Part shown: piece by piece, positions 1 through 7,878 of the stretch
How positions within the stretch are numbered: position 1 is the stretch's first letter
Layout of the letters: each line of letters starts with the position of its first letter
IMG/VR virus record: IMGVR_UViG_3300025436_000010
Coordinates: 1 to 27,928 of that record
DNA: 27,928 bases
Source: a virus
Strand: one strand, 5' to 3'
Notes under the pieces: model-generated
The model's database searches: none
Told to the model about the DNA's origin: nothing
What the model saw: only the letters and a program-made list of their open reading frames with translations
Program-made: the position numbers and the translations under genes

Positions 1-2
1 AG

Positions 3-494
3 ATGGAACACTTTGATTCAGTTGGTGGCGATATCAATATTGTTGCCAAAATCACCTGTGATCATATGCAGGAATTTCCTGATCAGGACTACTATGGTGC
101 ATTGGCACAAATGGAAGCTAATATGGATCAGGAGATGGAAGGTGGAGAAGTCGGAGCCGAACCCGTAGGTGAGAAATGGGACACAAAAGGCCCAGTAGTC
201 TCTCCGTCAGAAGAAGGTAAATACAAAGGCAAGACTATTGCAGATTTGCGCAAGATGAGAAGTACACTAAAGTCTAAGAAAGAAAGAACGAAAGAAGAGT
301 CCGACAAACTGCGCGAGTTGAATTTTGCTATTCGTTCCAAGACAGGTTGGGGCAAAGTTTCTGAAGAGGCAGTAGAACAAGGAAAGTCTAACGAAACTAA
401 GGAACCAAAGGAAGACGAACAGATTGAGATGAAGAAAGAAGCTAACAAGAAAGAAGAAGACAGAATCAACAAGGAAGCCGCAGAGAAGAAATAG
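3..494 (+). CDS. Unknown phage protein, probably the C-terminal part of a gene cut by the window edge
   Basis: The frame is open from the left edge. The first ATG at base 3 has only two bases before it, so no ribosome site can be judged and the true start may lie upstream. The visible 163 residues are acidic at first (about 1-60). A basic/acidic segment follows at about 75-118, containing the stretch TIADLRKMRSTLKSKKERT and then NFAIRSKTGWGKV. The protein ends in a Lys/Glu-rich tail of about 45 residues, low in complexity and likely helical or disordered. I do not recognise the family. Position before the neck and tail genes suggests a head-region protein, but nothing in the sequence proves it. 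Coding status is reasonably sure, function unknown. Confidence 0.6.
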   Translation: MEHFDSVGGDINIVAKITCDHMQEFPDQDYYGALAQMEANMDQEMEGGEVGAEPVGEKWDTKGPVVSPSEEGKYKGKTIADLRKMRSTLKSKKERTKEESDKLRELNFAIRSKTGWGKVSEEAVEQGKSNETKEPKEDEQIEMKKEANKKEEDRINKEAAEKK

Positions 495-537
495 AGACTG
501 GTAGAGCCGACTGTTTGTGATGAGGAGATAGATTATA

Positions 538-981
538 ATGAGCGTGATAATTGCTCAAAGACTTATCGATGTAGTTAAGACATTTAATGATTTAGGTATC
601 GAATTATATGGTATTACATGTACGTTGTATGTTCCTACGAATTTGACGCCTCTTGAGCCTAATGACGTTTACACTTCTCCAGACGATATTACTTACACTA
701 AATGGGAATGCGTGAAGGTTTGGATTACTTGGTTTGAGAAAGATTTGCACAGATTACGCAAGCTCGGAATATTTGCTGAGAACGAGACTCCAATTCTGGC
801 GAGATTCAAGAACGTGCCTGAGGTTACAATTCAGAGTTATGTCAAACTTAAGAGTCAATATATACCAGGCACGTTCGATACTGACGAGTTTGAAGTGGTC
901 GATGTGATGATGCAGAATATGTACGACAACGAGGTTTATCGTTGGTTTAAGTTAGCCCCTCGTAGAAAGAAGAATGTATGA
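538..981 (+). CDS. Unknown protein at the head-tail junction position (neck/connector candidate)
   Basis: This 147-residue ORF starts at an ATG preceded by a GAGGAG-type ribosome site (gatgaggagatag). It is a mixed alpha/beta soluble protein without signal peptide or membrane segment. It ends in a basic tail (WFKLAPRRKKNV), a kind of ending that small head-tail adaptor proteins can show. Its stop overlaps the next start in an ATGA arrangement, indicating translational coupling. Position three genes before the sheath is where myoviruses usually encode neck, head-closure or tail-terminator proteins. The role is inferred from place and size only; I see no diagnostic motif. A minor capsid or decoration protein is also possible. 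Confidence 0.6.
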   Translation: MSVIIAQRLIDVVKTFNDLGIELYGITCTLYVPTNLTPLEPNDVYTSPDDITYTKWECVKVWITWFEKDLHRLRKLGIFAENETPILARFKNVPEVTIQSYVKLKSQYIPGTFDTDEFEVVDVMMQNMYDNEVYRWFKLAPRRKKNV

Positions 982-1184
982 AGATTAGAAAATTGACGAA
1001 TGTTAGTGATAGTGATATGGGTATTGTTTTAGAAGAAGGTAATACCGTGTTTCTGCATCCTGGAGAACAGATGGAGAATGTTTCAATTAGAGCTGCGCAG
1101 GGTTTGCCGAAGGGTGCAAAACTTGAATATGATTTGTCAGAAGTTCCGCAGATTAACGAAGACAGGAAACTATTATTTGACTAA
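978..1184 (+). CDS. Small unknown structural-region protein
   Basis: This 68-residue ORF begins with the ATG that overlaps the preceding stop (ATGA), so it is probably translated by coupling. The sequence is short, acidic toward the end and rich in predicted beta strands. The segment DMGIVLEEGNTVFLHPGEQ suggests a small beta barrel or hairpin. There is no membrane segment and no cysteine. I do not recognise the family. It lies in the junction/neck cluster and is likely a small virion component or assembly factor, but the sequence alone does not show which. Confidence 0.55.
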   Translation: MKIRKLTNVSDSDMGIVLEEGNTVFLHPGEQMENVSIRAAQGLPKGAKLEYDLSEVPQINEDRKLLFD

Positions 1185-1185
1185 G

Positions 1186-1431
1186 ATGAAGATTAACAAA
1201 CAGAAGACAGAACAATCGCAACAGTTCAAAATTGTAACAATACATCTGTTGGCTAATAAAATCTTCTGCGAATTTATAAAGATGAACGAGACGTTTCACG
1301 TCGAACCCGAATATTTCTTTGAGAATTGGATTGATAGAAATGTGCTAAAACCGGATGAACAGTTAAAGAAATGGACGTGGAGATATTTCATGGAGAACTT
1401 GATAGAATTTAGAAAATTTCAAAAATTATGA
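1186..1431 (+). CDS. Small unknown protein, 81 residues
   Basis: The frame extends upstream to an ATG at 1078, but that part lies wholly inside the previous gene. I therefore chose the ATG at 1186, one base after the previous stop. An AGGAAA stretch about 15 bases upstream is a weak ribosome site, so coupling to the previous gene is likely. The product begins MKINKQKTEQSQQ and continues as an aromatic-rich, probably helical domain (FIKMNETFHVEPEYFFENW, then KKWTWRYFMENL). The stop overlaps the next start (ATGA). No known family is recognised. The unbroken chain of overlaps from 538 to 2090 supports its being a real gene. Confidence 0.55.
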   Translation: MKINKQKTEQSQQFKIVTIHLLANKIFCEFIKMNETFHVEPEYFFENWIDRNVLKPDEQLKKWTWRYFMENLIEFRKFQKL

Positions 1432-2090
1432 GTTCATTTATTCAGACTATTGACAATGGAGTTAAGGCTTTAGTTTTCAGCAAGTTCAAGAGTTATCTCA
1501 ACTTGAATAATCTGAATCAGGATATGGTGTTCTTTCCGTTCGAGATAGCCCAAAGAAAGATAGCAGAGAAACGCGGAGAGGCTACTGTAGAATTTATGAG
1601 CGTTTGGCGATATGGTCTTCAGTTCGACTGGAGTAGGCAGCGTTCTACTCTTGCCAGGCGTGGACTTGTAATGAACTATGTAAACAGTAGTTCGAAGTCT
1701 CAACTTGTTACTATTAAAGCAGTTCCAGCTACAATAGATTATCATTTCTGGTTATGGAGTAGAAATTTAGATTCAATAATGCAGGCTGCAGAATCGTATC
1801 TGTTCTGGGTACACGATCATCCGCAGTTGGTGTTGTTTTACAATGGTCTTTATGAGATGGACATGTATATGAAGTTTGGGTCAGCTATTGATCGTACGAA
1901 CTATAACATATATGAGAAAGGTCAATATTTTGTGTATGAATTCTCGATATCCCTGGAAGGATGGGTAATGACTTCAATAATCACAAAGACGATATTGAAG
2001 ATTATTCTTGACTTGTATCTTCGAGAAGGTACAGCTCCACACTACAGGGATACTTTAGTGGATGAGTTTATTATCACAGCGACACCGTAA
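1428..2090 (+). CDS. Putative neck / tail-completion protein upstream of the sheath
   Basis: This 220-residue ORF has an ATG that overlaps the previous stop. It is rich in aromatic residues (for example FWLWSRNLDSIMQAAESY and WVHDHPQLVLFYNGLYEMD), with alternating strand-like segments and no signal peptide. It is the last gene before the sheath, the usual place of the tail terminator or sheath-stabiliser (T4 gp15/gp3 roles). Its length would fit such a ring protein. The assignment rests on position and size, not on a recognised motif, and a head-tail joining protein is an equally fair reading. Confidence 0.5.
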   Translation: MSSFIQTIDNGVKALVFSKFKSYLNLNNLNQDMVFFPFEIAQRKIAEKRGEATVEFMSVWRYGLQFDWSRQRSTLARRGLVMNYVNSSSKSQLVTIKAVPATIDYHFWLWSRNLDSIMQAAESYLFWVHDHPQLVLFYNGLYEMDMYMKFGSAIDRTNYNIYEKGQYFVYEFSISLEGWVMTSIITKTILKIILDLYLREGTAPHYRDTLVDEFIITATP

Positions 2091-2190
2091 TATTCGGGGC
2101 TAAAGGAACGCTCTGAGAAGAACGATGGTAAGGAGAGTTTGGATAAATGCAAGTTTTAAACAAAGAAACATTTAAACAAGGGGGTTAAAG
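2091..2190 (+). promoter_or_regulatory. Longest intergenic gap, leader of the sheath gene
   Basis: These 100 bases separate the junction cluster from the sheath gene and are the largest gap in the window. A strong ribosome site (AAGGGGG, 2178-2184) lies six bases before the sheath ATG. The segment around 2140-2175 is AT-rich and could hold a promoter for the highly expressed tail genes. I find no convincing paired -35/-10 boxes and no exact T4-type late box. No terminator-like hairpin with a T run is visible. Confidence 0.3.
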
Positions 2191-3801
2191 ATGTCCTTCT
2201 ATTTGAGTGCGGGTGTATACACTCGAGAACTGAATTTAAGCAATATTGTGCCGACAATCGCAACGACTACTGCAGCACTCGTAGGGTATTCGACAAAAGG
2301 CGATACTACACAAATTAGGTTAATGACCAATACTCAACAATTTATTGCTGAGTATGGTGAACCAGTATTAGGCACTGATTTCCACTATGCTGCATTGGCA
2401 TTCTTAGAAACTGGAAATCAACTTTGGTGCTACAGAGTGCAAAACGGTGCTTTGTACGGCGGAGTTAAGATTAAGACCAGTACTGATGGAACCAACGCCG
2501 CAATTGTTGACGGTGTTTCTTCTCCTGATTTTGTATTTATCTCTGGGGAAGACAATCTGTTCAATATTTATGGTGCTAATGCAGGTGCATGGAACAACGA
2601 CATCGGAATTCAGATTATTAGAACAACTGTCAATGATGCGTTGTATGTGTTTCAAATTGATGTATATTTCAGAGATATTACAGGAACGTTTCAAAAAGTT
2701 GAGTCTTGGACAGTTTCCAGAAAGCATCAGATAGACGGATTCGGAAGACAGCAATATTTGGAAACAGTTATCAATGGATTTAGCGATTATATTGTAGTAG
2801 CTGACAGCACAATAGATGATGCAACTTTACCCAAGCAACAGACCTCTACATTGGCCTTTGCACAAGGTAGTGATGGATCGGCAATTGCCGAGTCACATTT
2901 AATGGCAGGCTGGGACAAATTCGCAAATCCGGATGAGGTTGATATCAGAATTATGATTGAGCCGGGTTTCTTCTCAATTGCAGTTCAAGAGAAGATGAAA
3001 GAGGTAGCCGAATCCAGAAAGGATTGTATGGCTATCTTAAATATGGATCCCGCTCAGACGTCTTCAGCAGCAACAATGATTGCCTGGAGAAATGGCACTC
3101 AGAGTTTGAATTCCAGTTATGTAGCATTGTATGCGCCGTTGGTTCAGGTATATGACCAATACAATTCTACTCTCGTTGTTTTGGCTGGTTCTGGATATAT
3201 CGCTGCTCAGTACGCTTATAACGACTATATACGAAACGTATGGAACGCTCCTGCTGGTCTGAATAGAGGAATTCTGAATGTTCTTAGCATTTGTGATCAG
3301 AATGGTACTAAATTAGCTTTCACACAGGGCGATAGAGATATGCTTTATCAGGCACAGATTAACCCATTGCAGATATTTCCCGGGTCTGGAAACGTTATCT
3401 GGGGTCAAAAGACAGAAACGACAACTGCATCAGCTTTGGATAGGGTAAATGTAAGAAGGTTGCTTATCATCCTTGAGAAGGCAATGGCAGTATCGTTGAG
3501 ATCATTTGTATTTGAACCAAATGATGACAACACTCGGTTTAGGATTACTGCGATGTTGGATACCTATCTTGATACTCTTAGCGGGTCAGGTGCGTTTGAA
3601 ACTACTTCAACTGATACTAAAGGATACCAAGTAGTTTGTGATGAAACAAACAACACACCGGATATTATTGACAGAAATGAACTTCACGTCGATGTGTTTG
3701 TAAAACCTGTAAGAACAGCAGAATTTATTCAACTTCAGGTTATTGTTACGACAACCGGTGCAAACTTTAATGAACTGATAGCTCGTGGCTTTAACCTGTA
3801 A
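2191..3801 (+). CDS. Contractile tail sheath protein (T4 gp18 type)
   Basis: The 536-residue product polymerises around the tail tube and contracts to drive it into the host envelope. The N-terminus (FYLSAGVYTRELNLSNIVP, then ATTTAALVGYSTKGDT) is the typical sheath opening with the S/PGVY motif. The C-terminus (HVDVFVKPVRTAEFIQLQV, then TGANFNEL) matches the conserved C-terminal domain whose strands interlock with neighbouring subunits. The middle (about 100-370) is the variable surface domain. Start choice is secure: a strong AAGGGGG site lies six bases upstream. Length is ordinary for the family, somewhat shorter than T4 gp18. The tube gene follows 30 bases later, as in nearly all myoviruses. 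Confidence 0.95.
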   Translation: MSFYLSAGVYTRELNLSNIVPTIATTTAALVGYSTKGDTTQIRLMTNTQQFIAEYGEPVLGTDFHYAALAFLETGNQLWCYRVQNGALYGGVKIKTSTDGTNAAIVDGVSSPDFVFISGEDNLFNIYGANAGAWNNDIGIQIIRTTVNDALYVFQIDVYFRDITGTFQKVESWTVSRKHQIDGFGRQQYLETVINGFSDYIVVADSTIDDATLPKQQTSTLAFAQGSDGSAIAESHLMAGWDKFANPDEVDIRIMIEPGFFSIAVQEKMKEVAESRKDCMAILNMDPAQTSSAATMIAWRNGTQSLNSSYVALYAPLVQVYDQYNSTLVVLAGSGYIAAQYAYNDYIRNVWNAPAGLNRGILNVLSICDQNGTKLAFTQGDRDMLYQAQINPLQIFPGSGNVIWGQKTETTTASALDRVNVRRLLIILEKAMAVSLRSFVFEPNDDNTRFRITAMLDTYLDTLSGSGAFETTSTDTKGYQVVCDETNNTPDIIDRNELHVDVFVKPVRTAEFIQLQVIVTTTGANFNELIARGFNL

Positions 3802-3831
3802 GAAAGAGAAACATAAATAAGGAGGACTAAC

Positions 3832-4350
3832 ATGCCCCAGATGGGAATTGACAGTTTAAAGACGAATTTAACAAATCCCGCAAGACCGTTTTTATGGGAA
3901 GTGATTGTCCCAGTTCCAATTGGAAACGGAGATTCACAAACCTATACTGTGAGAGCTCAGTCTACCGAAATACCTGGCAGAAGCAATCCGCAGATCAAGA
4001 TTCCTTACAAACAGACTGCAGGAATTGTAGTTGCTGGTAAGTTGACTTATGATCAGACATGGACGGTCACGTTTATAGAGGGTGAAGACAAGAAAGTGTT
4101 TGATGCTATAGAGTCATGGCAACAAATTATCGTTAACAATTTGACCGGGATTGGTGTAGGGGATCCGTTTTACAAGACGGATGTGTACCTGACTACAATC
4201 ACAGTTGGTGGTGAAGTGTATATGAAAATCAAGCTGAAGGGTGCGTGGGTGCAGAATCTTGGTAAAGTTGCAGTTGATTATGCCGGCGGAGACGGAACCA
4301 TCAAATATCCAATTACTTTTTCGTTTGATACCTGGGAACAAGTTTCCTAA
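3832..4350 (+). CDS. Tail tube protein (T4 gp19 type)
   Basis: This 172-residue protein is the probable major tube subunit, forming the stacked hexameric rings through which DNA passes. The N-terminal part (NPARPFLWEVIVPVPIGNG, then VRAQSTEIPGRSNPQIKIPY) is typical of the gp19 family: a beta strand followed by a loop, then 'ra.s.eiPg' and 'i.iPY'. The C-terminal strands (GAWVQNLGKVAVDYA and ITFSFDTWEQV) complete the beta barrel. The start is set by a near-perfect AAGGAGGA site at 3819-3826. It sits directly behind the sheath. The length is close to T4 gp19 (163 residues). There is no sign of truncation. Confidence 0.92.
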   Translation: MPQMGIDSLKTNLTNPARPFLWEVIVPVPIGNGDSQTYTVRAQSTEIPGRSNPQIKIPYKQTAGIVVAGKLTYDQTWTVTFIEGEDKKVFDAIESWQQIIVNNLTGIGVGDPFYKTDVYLTTITVGGEVYMKIKLKGAWVQNLGKVAVDYAGGDGTIKYPITFSFDTWEQVS

Positions 4351-4361
4351 TCGGAGTGTAA

Positions 4362-4922
4362 ATGGCAGGAGTTAGCGTACCAGTTGATTGGATTCTGTCG
4401 AAGGCACGTTTTCAGAGAAATTATCTCTGGGACGTGCTTTTGCCAGACATTGGTGTAAACACAAATGCCAACGCCACGACCAATGCTCTTTTCGAAGGGT
4501 TAGTTGGTTTCGGGTTGGCACAGCTTGTTAGAGCTGTGCAGTTTGGTGATTACAGCATGTCGGATGCTAGTACAATGCGTGTTGGTCCTTACAAGGCGAA
4601 CTTTGCTGGGTTGTTAACTGTTGACAAGATACGCATCACATTCGTGAAGACGATGCCTGATGCAGTATCAGCATACATCAATGCTTGGAAGAATTTGATT
4701 GTCGATGATGCAGGTTTATTTCACCCAAAAGTTAATTATCAAAGAACTATTTATGTTCGGTTTATAGACTCAACAGGGATTGCTCTTGGTCAATATAAGT
4801 TAATAGGGTGTTTTCCTGTGACGTTTCCAAAGTACAATCTTGACTATAACAATAATGATCTTACTACGGTGCAGGTTGAATTTGCTGTAGATAAGATTGA
4901 ATATCAATGGTTTGGGAATTAA
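4362..4922 (+). CDS. Second tail-tube-like protein (tube paralogue or tube-end protein)
   Basis: The 186-residue product follows the first tube gene by 11 bases and shares its layout. It has an N-terminal 'FQRNYLWDVLLPD' strand, a central FGDYSMSDASTMRVGPYK segment in place of the 'iPg...iPY' loop, and a C-terminal beta strand ending TTVQVEFAVDKIEYQWFGN. This looks like a gp19-fold protein that diverged early. Such paralogues can form the first or last ring of the tube, like the gp48/gp54 initiator or a terminator ring, or can be a second tube subunit. Which of these applies cannot be read from sequence. The start ATG has a modest CGGAGTG site. Confidence 0.75.
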   Translation: MAGVSVPVDWILSKARFQRNYLWDVLLPDIGVNTNANATTNALFEGLVGFGLAQLVRAVQFGDYSMSDASTMRVGPYKANFAGLLTVDKIRITFVKTMPDAVSAYINAWKNLIVDDAGLFHPKVNYQRTIYVRFIDSTGIALGQYKLIGCFPVTFPKYNLDYNNNDLTTVQVEFAVDKIEYQWFGN

Positions 4923-4924
4923 TA

Positions 4925-5161
4925 ATGAAGAATTTATTCGAGTTTATCAAAAAACAGATTAACGAGAGTGTTGTAACAACCCAAATCACCGATATGAACA
5001 ACAAATTGCTTGGTGTGCTTGTCGAAGATGAGACGATGATTGAGCTGCGTACACCTATGGGTCAAGCGTTGGGGCGATATATCAAGGCTTCAAATACCAC
5101 AACCGATATGATGAACAAGGCGTTAGCTAAAGGAAACACGTTGATGTCAATGTTGAAATAG
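4925..5161 (+). CDS. Small unknown protein between tube and gp26-like genes
   Basis: I chose the ATG at 4925 (MKNLFEFIKKQINES) rather than the in-frame ATG at 4907, which overlaps the preceding gene. Neither has a strong ribosome site, and coupling to the previous stop, two bases upstream, is plausible. The 78-residue product is soluble, begins with an amphipathic helix, has a short beta-like centre (LLGVLVEDETMIELRTPMG) and ends in a Met/Lys-rich helix. The family is not recognised. It could be a small assembly factor for tube or baseplate. Expression is likely because it fills the operon with no room for another gene. Confidence 0.5.
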   Translation: MKNLFEFIKKQINESVVTTQITDMNNKLLGVLVEDETMIELRTPMGQALGRYIKASNTTTDMMNKALAKGNTLMSMLK

Positions 5162-5213
5162 GAGAAGTTAAAATCAAAAACTTTCCTCACAAAAAGAAAA
5201 AAGGAGAGAACAA

Positions 5214-5951
5214 ATGCAAGACAATTTTGTAACAGTAAAGTTACCTTCCAAATGTCTAGTCTATCCAGACATAGACTTGGTGAAGGACCCCGATTCAATT
5301 CAAATTCGCACGTTCAAGGGCCGCGACGAAAAACTTATCGCTGAGTTAAGCAACGAGAATTTCGAGAAGAAGTTTGTTATAGTGTTGCGCAGTGTTTTGA
5401 AGGGTATTGATCCTGTTAAACTTACTCTAGGAGATCGTTTGTATTTGATAGTTTGGGAAGCTATTAACTCTTACTCAAAAATATTCTCAGTTGATTTTGA
5501 GTGTGAACATTGTTGGCAGAAGAATATCTATGACGTTGATTTATCTATGTTAGATGTGCTTGCGCTTCCAGATGACTACAAAGAACCATATGAACTCAAA
5601 CTTCCTGTGTCTGGCGAAGTTGTGAAGTGTAGATTGTTGCGAGTGGAAGATTTACTGAAGGTGAACGAGTTGGAGAAGGCAAATCAGAACGTGTGGCTTT
5701 ATCGTTATGCGTTATCACTGGCAGATGACAGAGGAATCTGGGATAAGGTTGATTATTTGGAGAATTTGTCAACCAAGGATTTGATGATTATTAGAGCTTT
5801 TCATACAAAGTTTGATCACGGACTTAAGATGGAAACAGGATACGAATGCCCAAAGTGTGGAGGTACCGGTATTATGCCGGTACCCTTTCGACTTGAGATG
5901 CTTCTTCCGTATGGGAAAAAGCTTGAACGATATACTGGAGATGCAGTTTGA
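5214..5951 (+). CDS. T4 gp26-like baseplate hub / tail assembly protein with zinc knuckle
   Basis: This 245-residue protein resembles the T4 baseplate gp26 family, which acts in hub assembly and lies before the tape-measure gene, where other phages have the tail assembly chaperone. Visible marks are the start VKLPSKCLVYPD, the segment IQIRTFKGRDEKLIAELS, and two CxxC pairs (Cys97/Cys100 in CEHC; Cys212/Cys215 in CPKC). These pairs could together bind one zinc ion. The start has a strong AAAAAGGAGAG site. A perfect hairpin lies at 5862-5884 in the region coding for the second CxxC pair. The last 11 bases overlap a short +1-frame ORF. Family assignment is good; the exact role is inferred. Confidence 0.75.
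   Translation: MQDNFVTVKLPSKCLVYPDIDLVKDPDSIQIRTFKGRDEKLIAELSNENFEKKFVIVLRSVLKGIDPVKLTLGDRLYLIVWEAINSYSKIFSVDFECEHCWQKNIYDVDLSMLDVLALPDDYKEPYELKLPVSGEVVKCRLLRVEDLLKVNELEKANQNVWLYRYALSLADDRGIWDKVDYLENLSTKDLMIIRAFHTKFDHGLKMETGYECPKCGGTGIMPVPFRLEMLLPYGKKLERYTGDAV
5862..5884 (+). other. Perfect 8-bp inverted repeat inside the gp26-like gene
   Basis: The arms GGTACCGG (5862-5869) and CCGGTACC (5877-5884) are exact reverse complements around a 7-base loop. They lie in the codons for GGTGIMPVP after the second CxxC pair. There is no T run after it, so it is not a typical terminator. It lies about 57 bases before the ATG of the overlapping downstream ORF. It could slow ribosomes or shape coupling, or be chance. 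Confidence 0.5.
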
Positions 5952-6099
5952 TCTATTGTATTATCTAAATATGACAATTCATGACTATGACAATAACGAT
6001 GTCCGCGATAATAATTGGATACATAGTCGGTTAGTTTTACAGAAGAAGGAAGAACAAAAGGCGCGTAAAGAAGCCGCGGGAGCAACTGATGGCAGATGA
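5941..6099 (+). CDS. Short overlapping ORF between gp26-like and tape-measure genes (gp51 / GT-extension position)
   Basis: This 52-residue ORF starts at an ATG inside the end of the gp26-like gene, with GGAG directly before it. It ends 11 bases inside the next gene. The frame itself stays open from 5812, so it could alternatively be reached by a ribosomal shift (+1 or -2) from the gp26-like frame. The product MQFDLLYYLNMTIHDYDNND is followed by a Lys/Glu/Arg-rich helix. T4 has gene 51 beside gene 26, and many phages make a frameshifted chaperone extension here. Either analogy is positional. Coding is supported by tight overlaps on both sides. Confidence 0.6.
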   Translation: MQFDLLYYLNMTIHDYDNNDVRDNNWIHSRLVLQKKEEQKARKEAAGATDGR

Positions 6100-7870
6100 T
6101 ATTAGCGAGAAAATAGACAAGCTAGCCAAGGAAGTAAAGAAGATGAGTAAGACTTCGACTACTTCTGCACGCGATCCTATTAAGGATATGAAAGACGCCG
6201 GGTTTGGGGCGTTTACTGCAGAAGGTCAGAAGGCTCTTAATATTATTAATATTAGATACACTGGCGATTTTCTTACCTTCTTTATAGAGTTAGAGAAGAA
6301 ATACTCTGGTTATACGCGACAAACCGCAGAAATTACCAGAATTAAGAGCGTCCGTCAGAAGATTGGCGATTTGTCAGTATTAATTGATAAACTTCTGTTA
6401 GGAACAATCTCATCAGATCCGTCAAAAGATATACAGAATATTAGACAGAGTGTTAATGATTTGGACTCAGAATTTGAATTCTTTACTAATTCTGCGAAAG
6501 TTACCAACGTGTTATCTGAGAATATGAAAGAAGTAGAGGGATCTACCGGAATTAGCATAGACGATTTGAAATATGCGCAAGGGTTGTTTGGTAGAAAGAC
6601 TCAACAGCTAGCGAAGAGATCGCGCATTTCGCCTGAACTTAAAGATTTTGGGAAAGGTATGCTAAAGGGTGTAGCTATCTCTGCTCTAGCACCGTTTGCC
6701 CCATTTATATCCCCAGCCACTAAGATGTTTCAAGGTAATAGACGACGTGCAGAAACCGTAGAAAGTTCTGCATTTGAGAATGCTGGTATAAATCGCGAGG
6801 AGTCAGTTCCTAGACCAACTTCTGAGAGAACACCAGAATTTGCTTCAATGGGTACAAGTGTTGGAGAAGAACAAGTTGGGGGAAGACGTCGGGCTGCAGC
6901 AGGCGGAGGCGGTGGAAGACCTGGTAGTCACAGCACGCAAGATGAATTATTTTTGTTCTTTAATACGAAAGCTAGTCAGGCCAAATGGACGAAAGAGTTG
7001 CTCGAAGCAGTTGGTGGTGGTACCGCAGAGAAAGATCCAACAAAGAAGGCGGGTGGTTTTGAAATGTCCGGTATAGCTGGAATGTTGGGCAATTTAGGTA
7101 AGGCTATACTCCCTGCTCTTGGTCCTATCCTGGGTGTTACTGCTTCAGCTGTTGGCGGTTGGATGGCTGGTAGATGGTTGGGTGAACATATTAAGTGGGG
7201 TGGCAAGAGTTTAGATAAACATGTTCAGGATGGATTTGTTAAGTTGATGGGTGGAGATGAAAAGGATCGGTTAAAGAAAGCATCTAGAGAAGCAACACGT
7301 CCAGAGATGAAACGGGCTCTCGAGTTAGTGGCTGGGGGAATGAACCCGCGAGAAGCAGCACTACAGGCCAGTTCAGAGCTTGGAATCACACCCGGTAAAG
7401 GGGCTGAAACTAAAAAGCAGATTGGTAAGACCGGTCTTGTTTCTACTATCGGTGTTGGGGAACAAGGTGAGATGGAGAAGAAATCTGCTTATGAAACTGA
7501 TGTTAAAAAATACCTGCCTGGCGGTACTGCAGGAATGAGTGTTGGTGAGATAAGCAAGGCTGTAAAGACTGGTAGAGAGACAGAAGCTAAAGAACGTGAT
7601 GCAGATAAGAGAATGGGTATTGACAATGCAGTAGAAGGTAAGTGGGCTGATGGTAGAAAAGAGAAAGTTCCTATTGATACTGCTCAAGCTGAATTAGCGA
7701 AGACACAGAAAGATAGTGCAGAAAAACTTCATACTGCCGTTACTACTATGAGCGAGGCTATGACAGGTGCTGGTAAAACAGGTACAAAAGGTAAACAAAG
7801 TGGACACGACGCGAATAATACTAGAAATCCTGTACTGTCATCAATTGGTGCAGGTCAGATTACGGATTAG
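6089..7870 (+). CDS. Putative tape-measure protein
   Basis: This 593-residue protein is alpha-helical at its N-terminus (1-190, charged, coiled-coil-like). It has two hydrophobic stretches, about 189-212 (MLKGVAISALAPFAPF) and about 327-368 (AILPALGPILGVTASAVGGW), and between them a Gly/Ala/Arg-rich linker at 265-282. A long charged, helical C-terminus follows. Membrane-active hydrophobic segments in a long helical protein, coded right after the gp26-like/overlapping ORF pair, are what tape measures show. It would set tail length and then exit ahead of DNA. At roughly 0.15 nm per helical residue the tail would be near 90 nm, which is my estimate. A GGGAGC site precedes the ATG. Confidence 0.65.
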   Translation: MADDISEKIDKLAKEVKKMSKTSTTSARDPIKDMKDAGFGAFTAEGQKALNIINIRYTGDFLTFFIELEKKYSGYTRQTAEITRIKSVRQKIGDLSVLIDKLLLGTISSDPSKDIQNIRQSVNDLDSEFEFFTNSAKVTNVLSENMKEVEGSTGISIDDLKYAQGLFGRKTQQLAKRSRISPELKDFGKGMLKGVAISALAPFAPFISPATKMFQGNRRRAETVESSAFENAGINREESVPRPTSERTPEFASMGTSVGEEQVGGRRRAAAGGGGGRPGSHSTQDELFLFFNTKASQAKWTKELLEAVGGGTAEKDPTKKAGGFEMSGIAGMLGNLGKAILPALGPILGVTASAVGGWMAGRWLGEHIKWGGKSLDKHVQDGFVKLMGGDEKDRLKKASREATRPEMKRALELVAGGMNPREAALQASSELGITPGKGAETKKQIGKTGLVSTIGVGEQGEMEKKSAYETDVKKYLPGGTAGMSVGEISKAVKTGRETEAKERDADKRMGIDNAVEGKWADGRKEKVPIDTAQAELAKTQKDSAEKLHTAVTTMSEAMTGAGKTGTKGKQSGHDANNTRNPVLSSIGAGQITD

Positions 7871-7878
7871 GAGTATCG

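Noticed and set aside
1078-1185. Upstream extension of the 81-residue gene
   Set aside because: It lies wholly inside the previous gene, has no ribosome site, and the ATG at 1186 fits the coupled layout better.
2404-2754. Minus-strand ORF opposite the sheath gene, and similar minus-strand ORFs elsewhere
   Set aside because: All lie opposite strong plus-strand genes, lack ribosome sites and show no recognisable domain.
3812-3819. CATAAATA, similar to the T4 late promoter box
   Set aside because: It touches the ribosome site of the tube gene, so a transcript starting downstream would lack that site. One base differs from the T4 box and no sigma factor context is known.
5162-5213. Terminator in the A-rich gap before the gp26-like gene
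   Set aside because: No stem can be drawn and there is no T run on the coding strand. The A-rich run is simply upstream of a good ribosome site.
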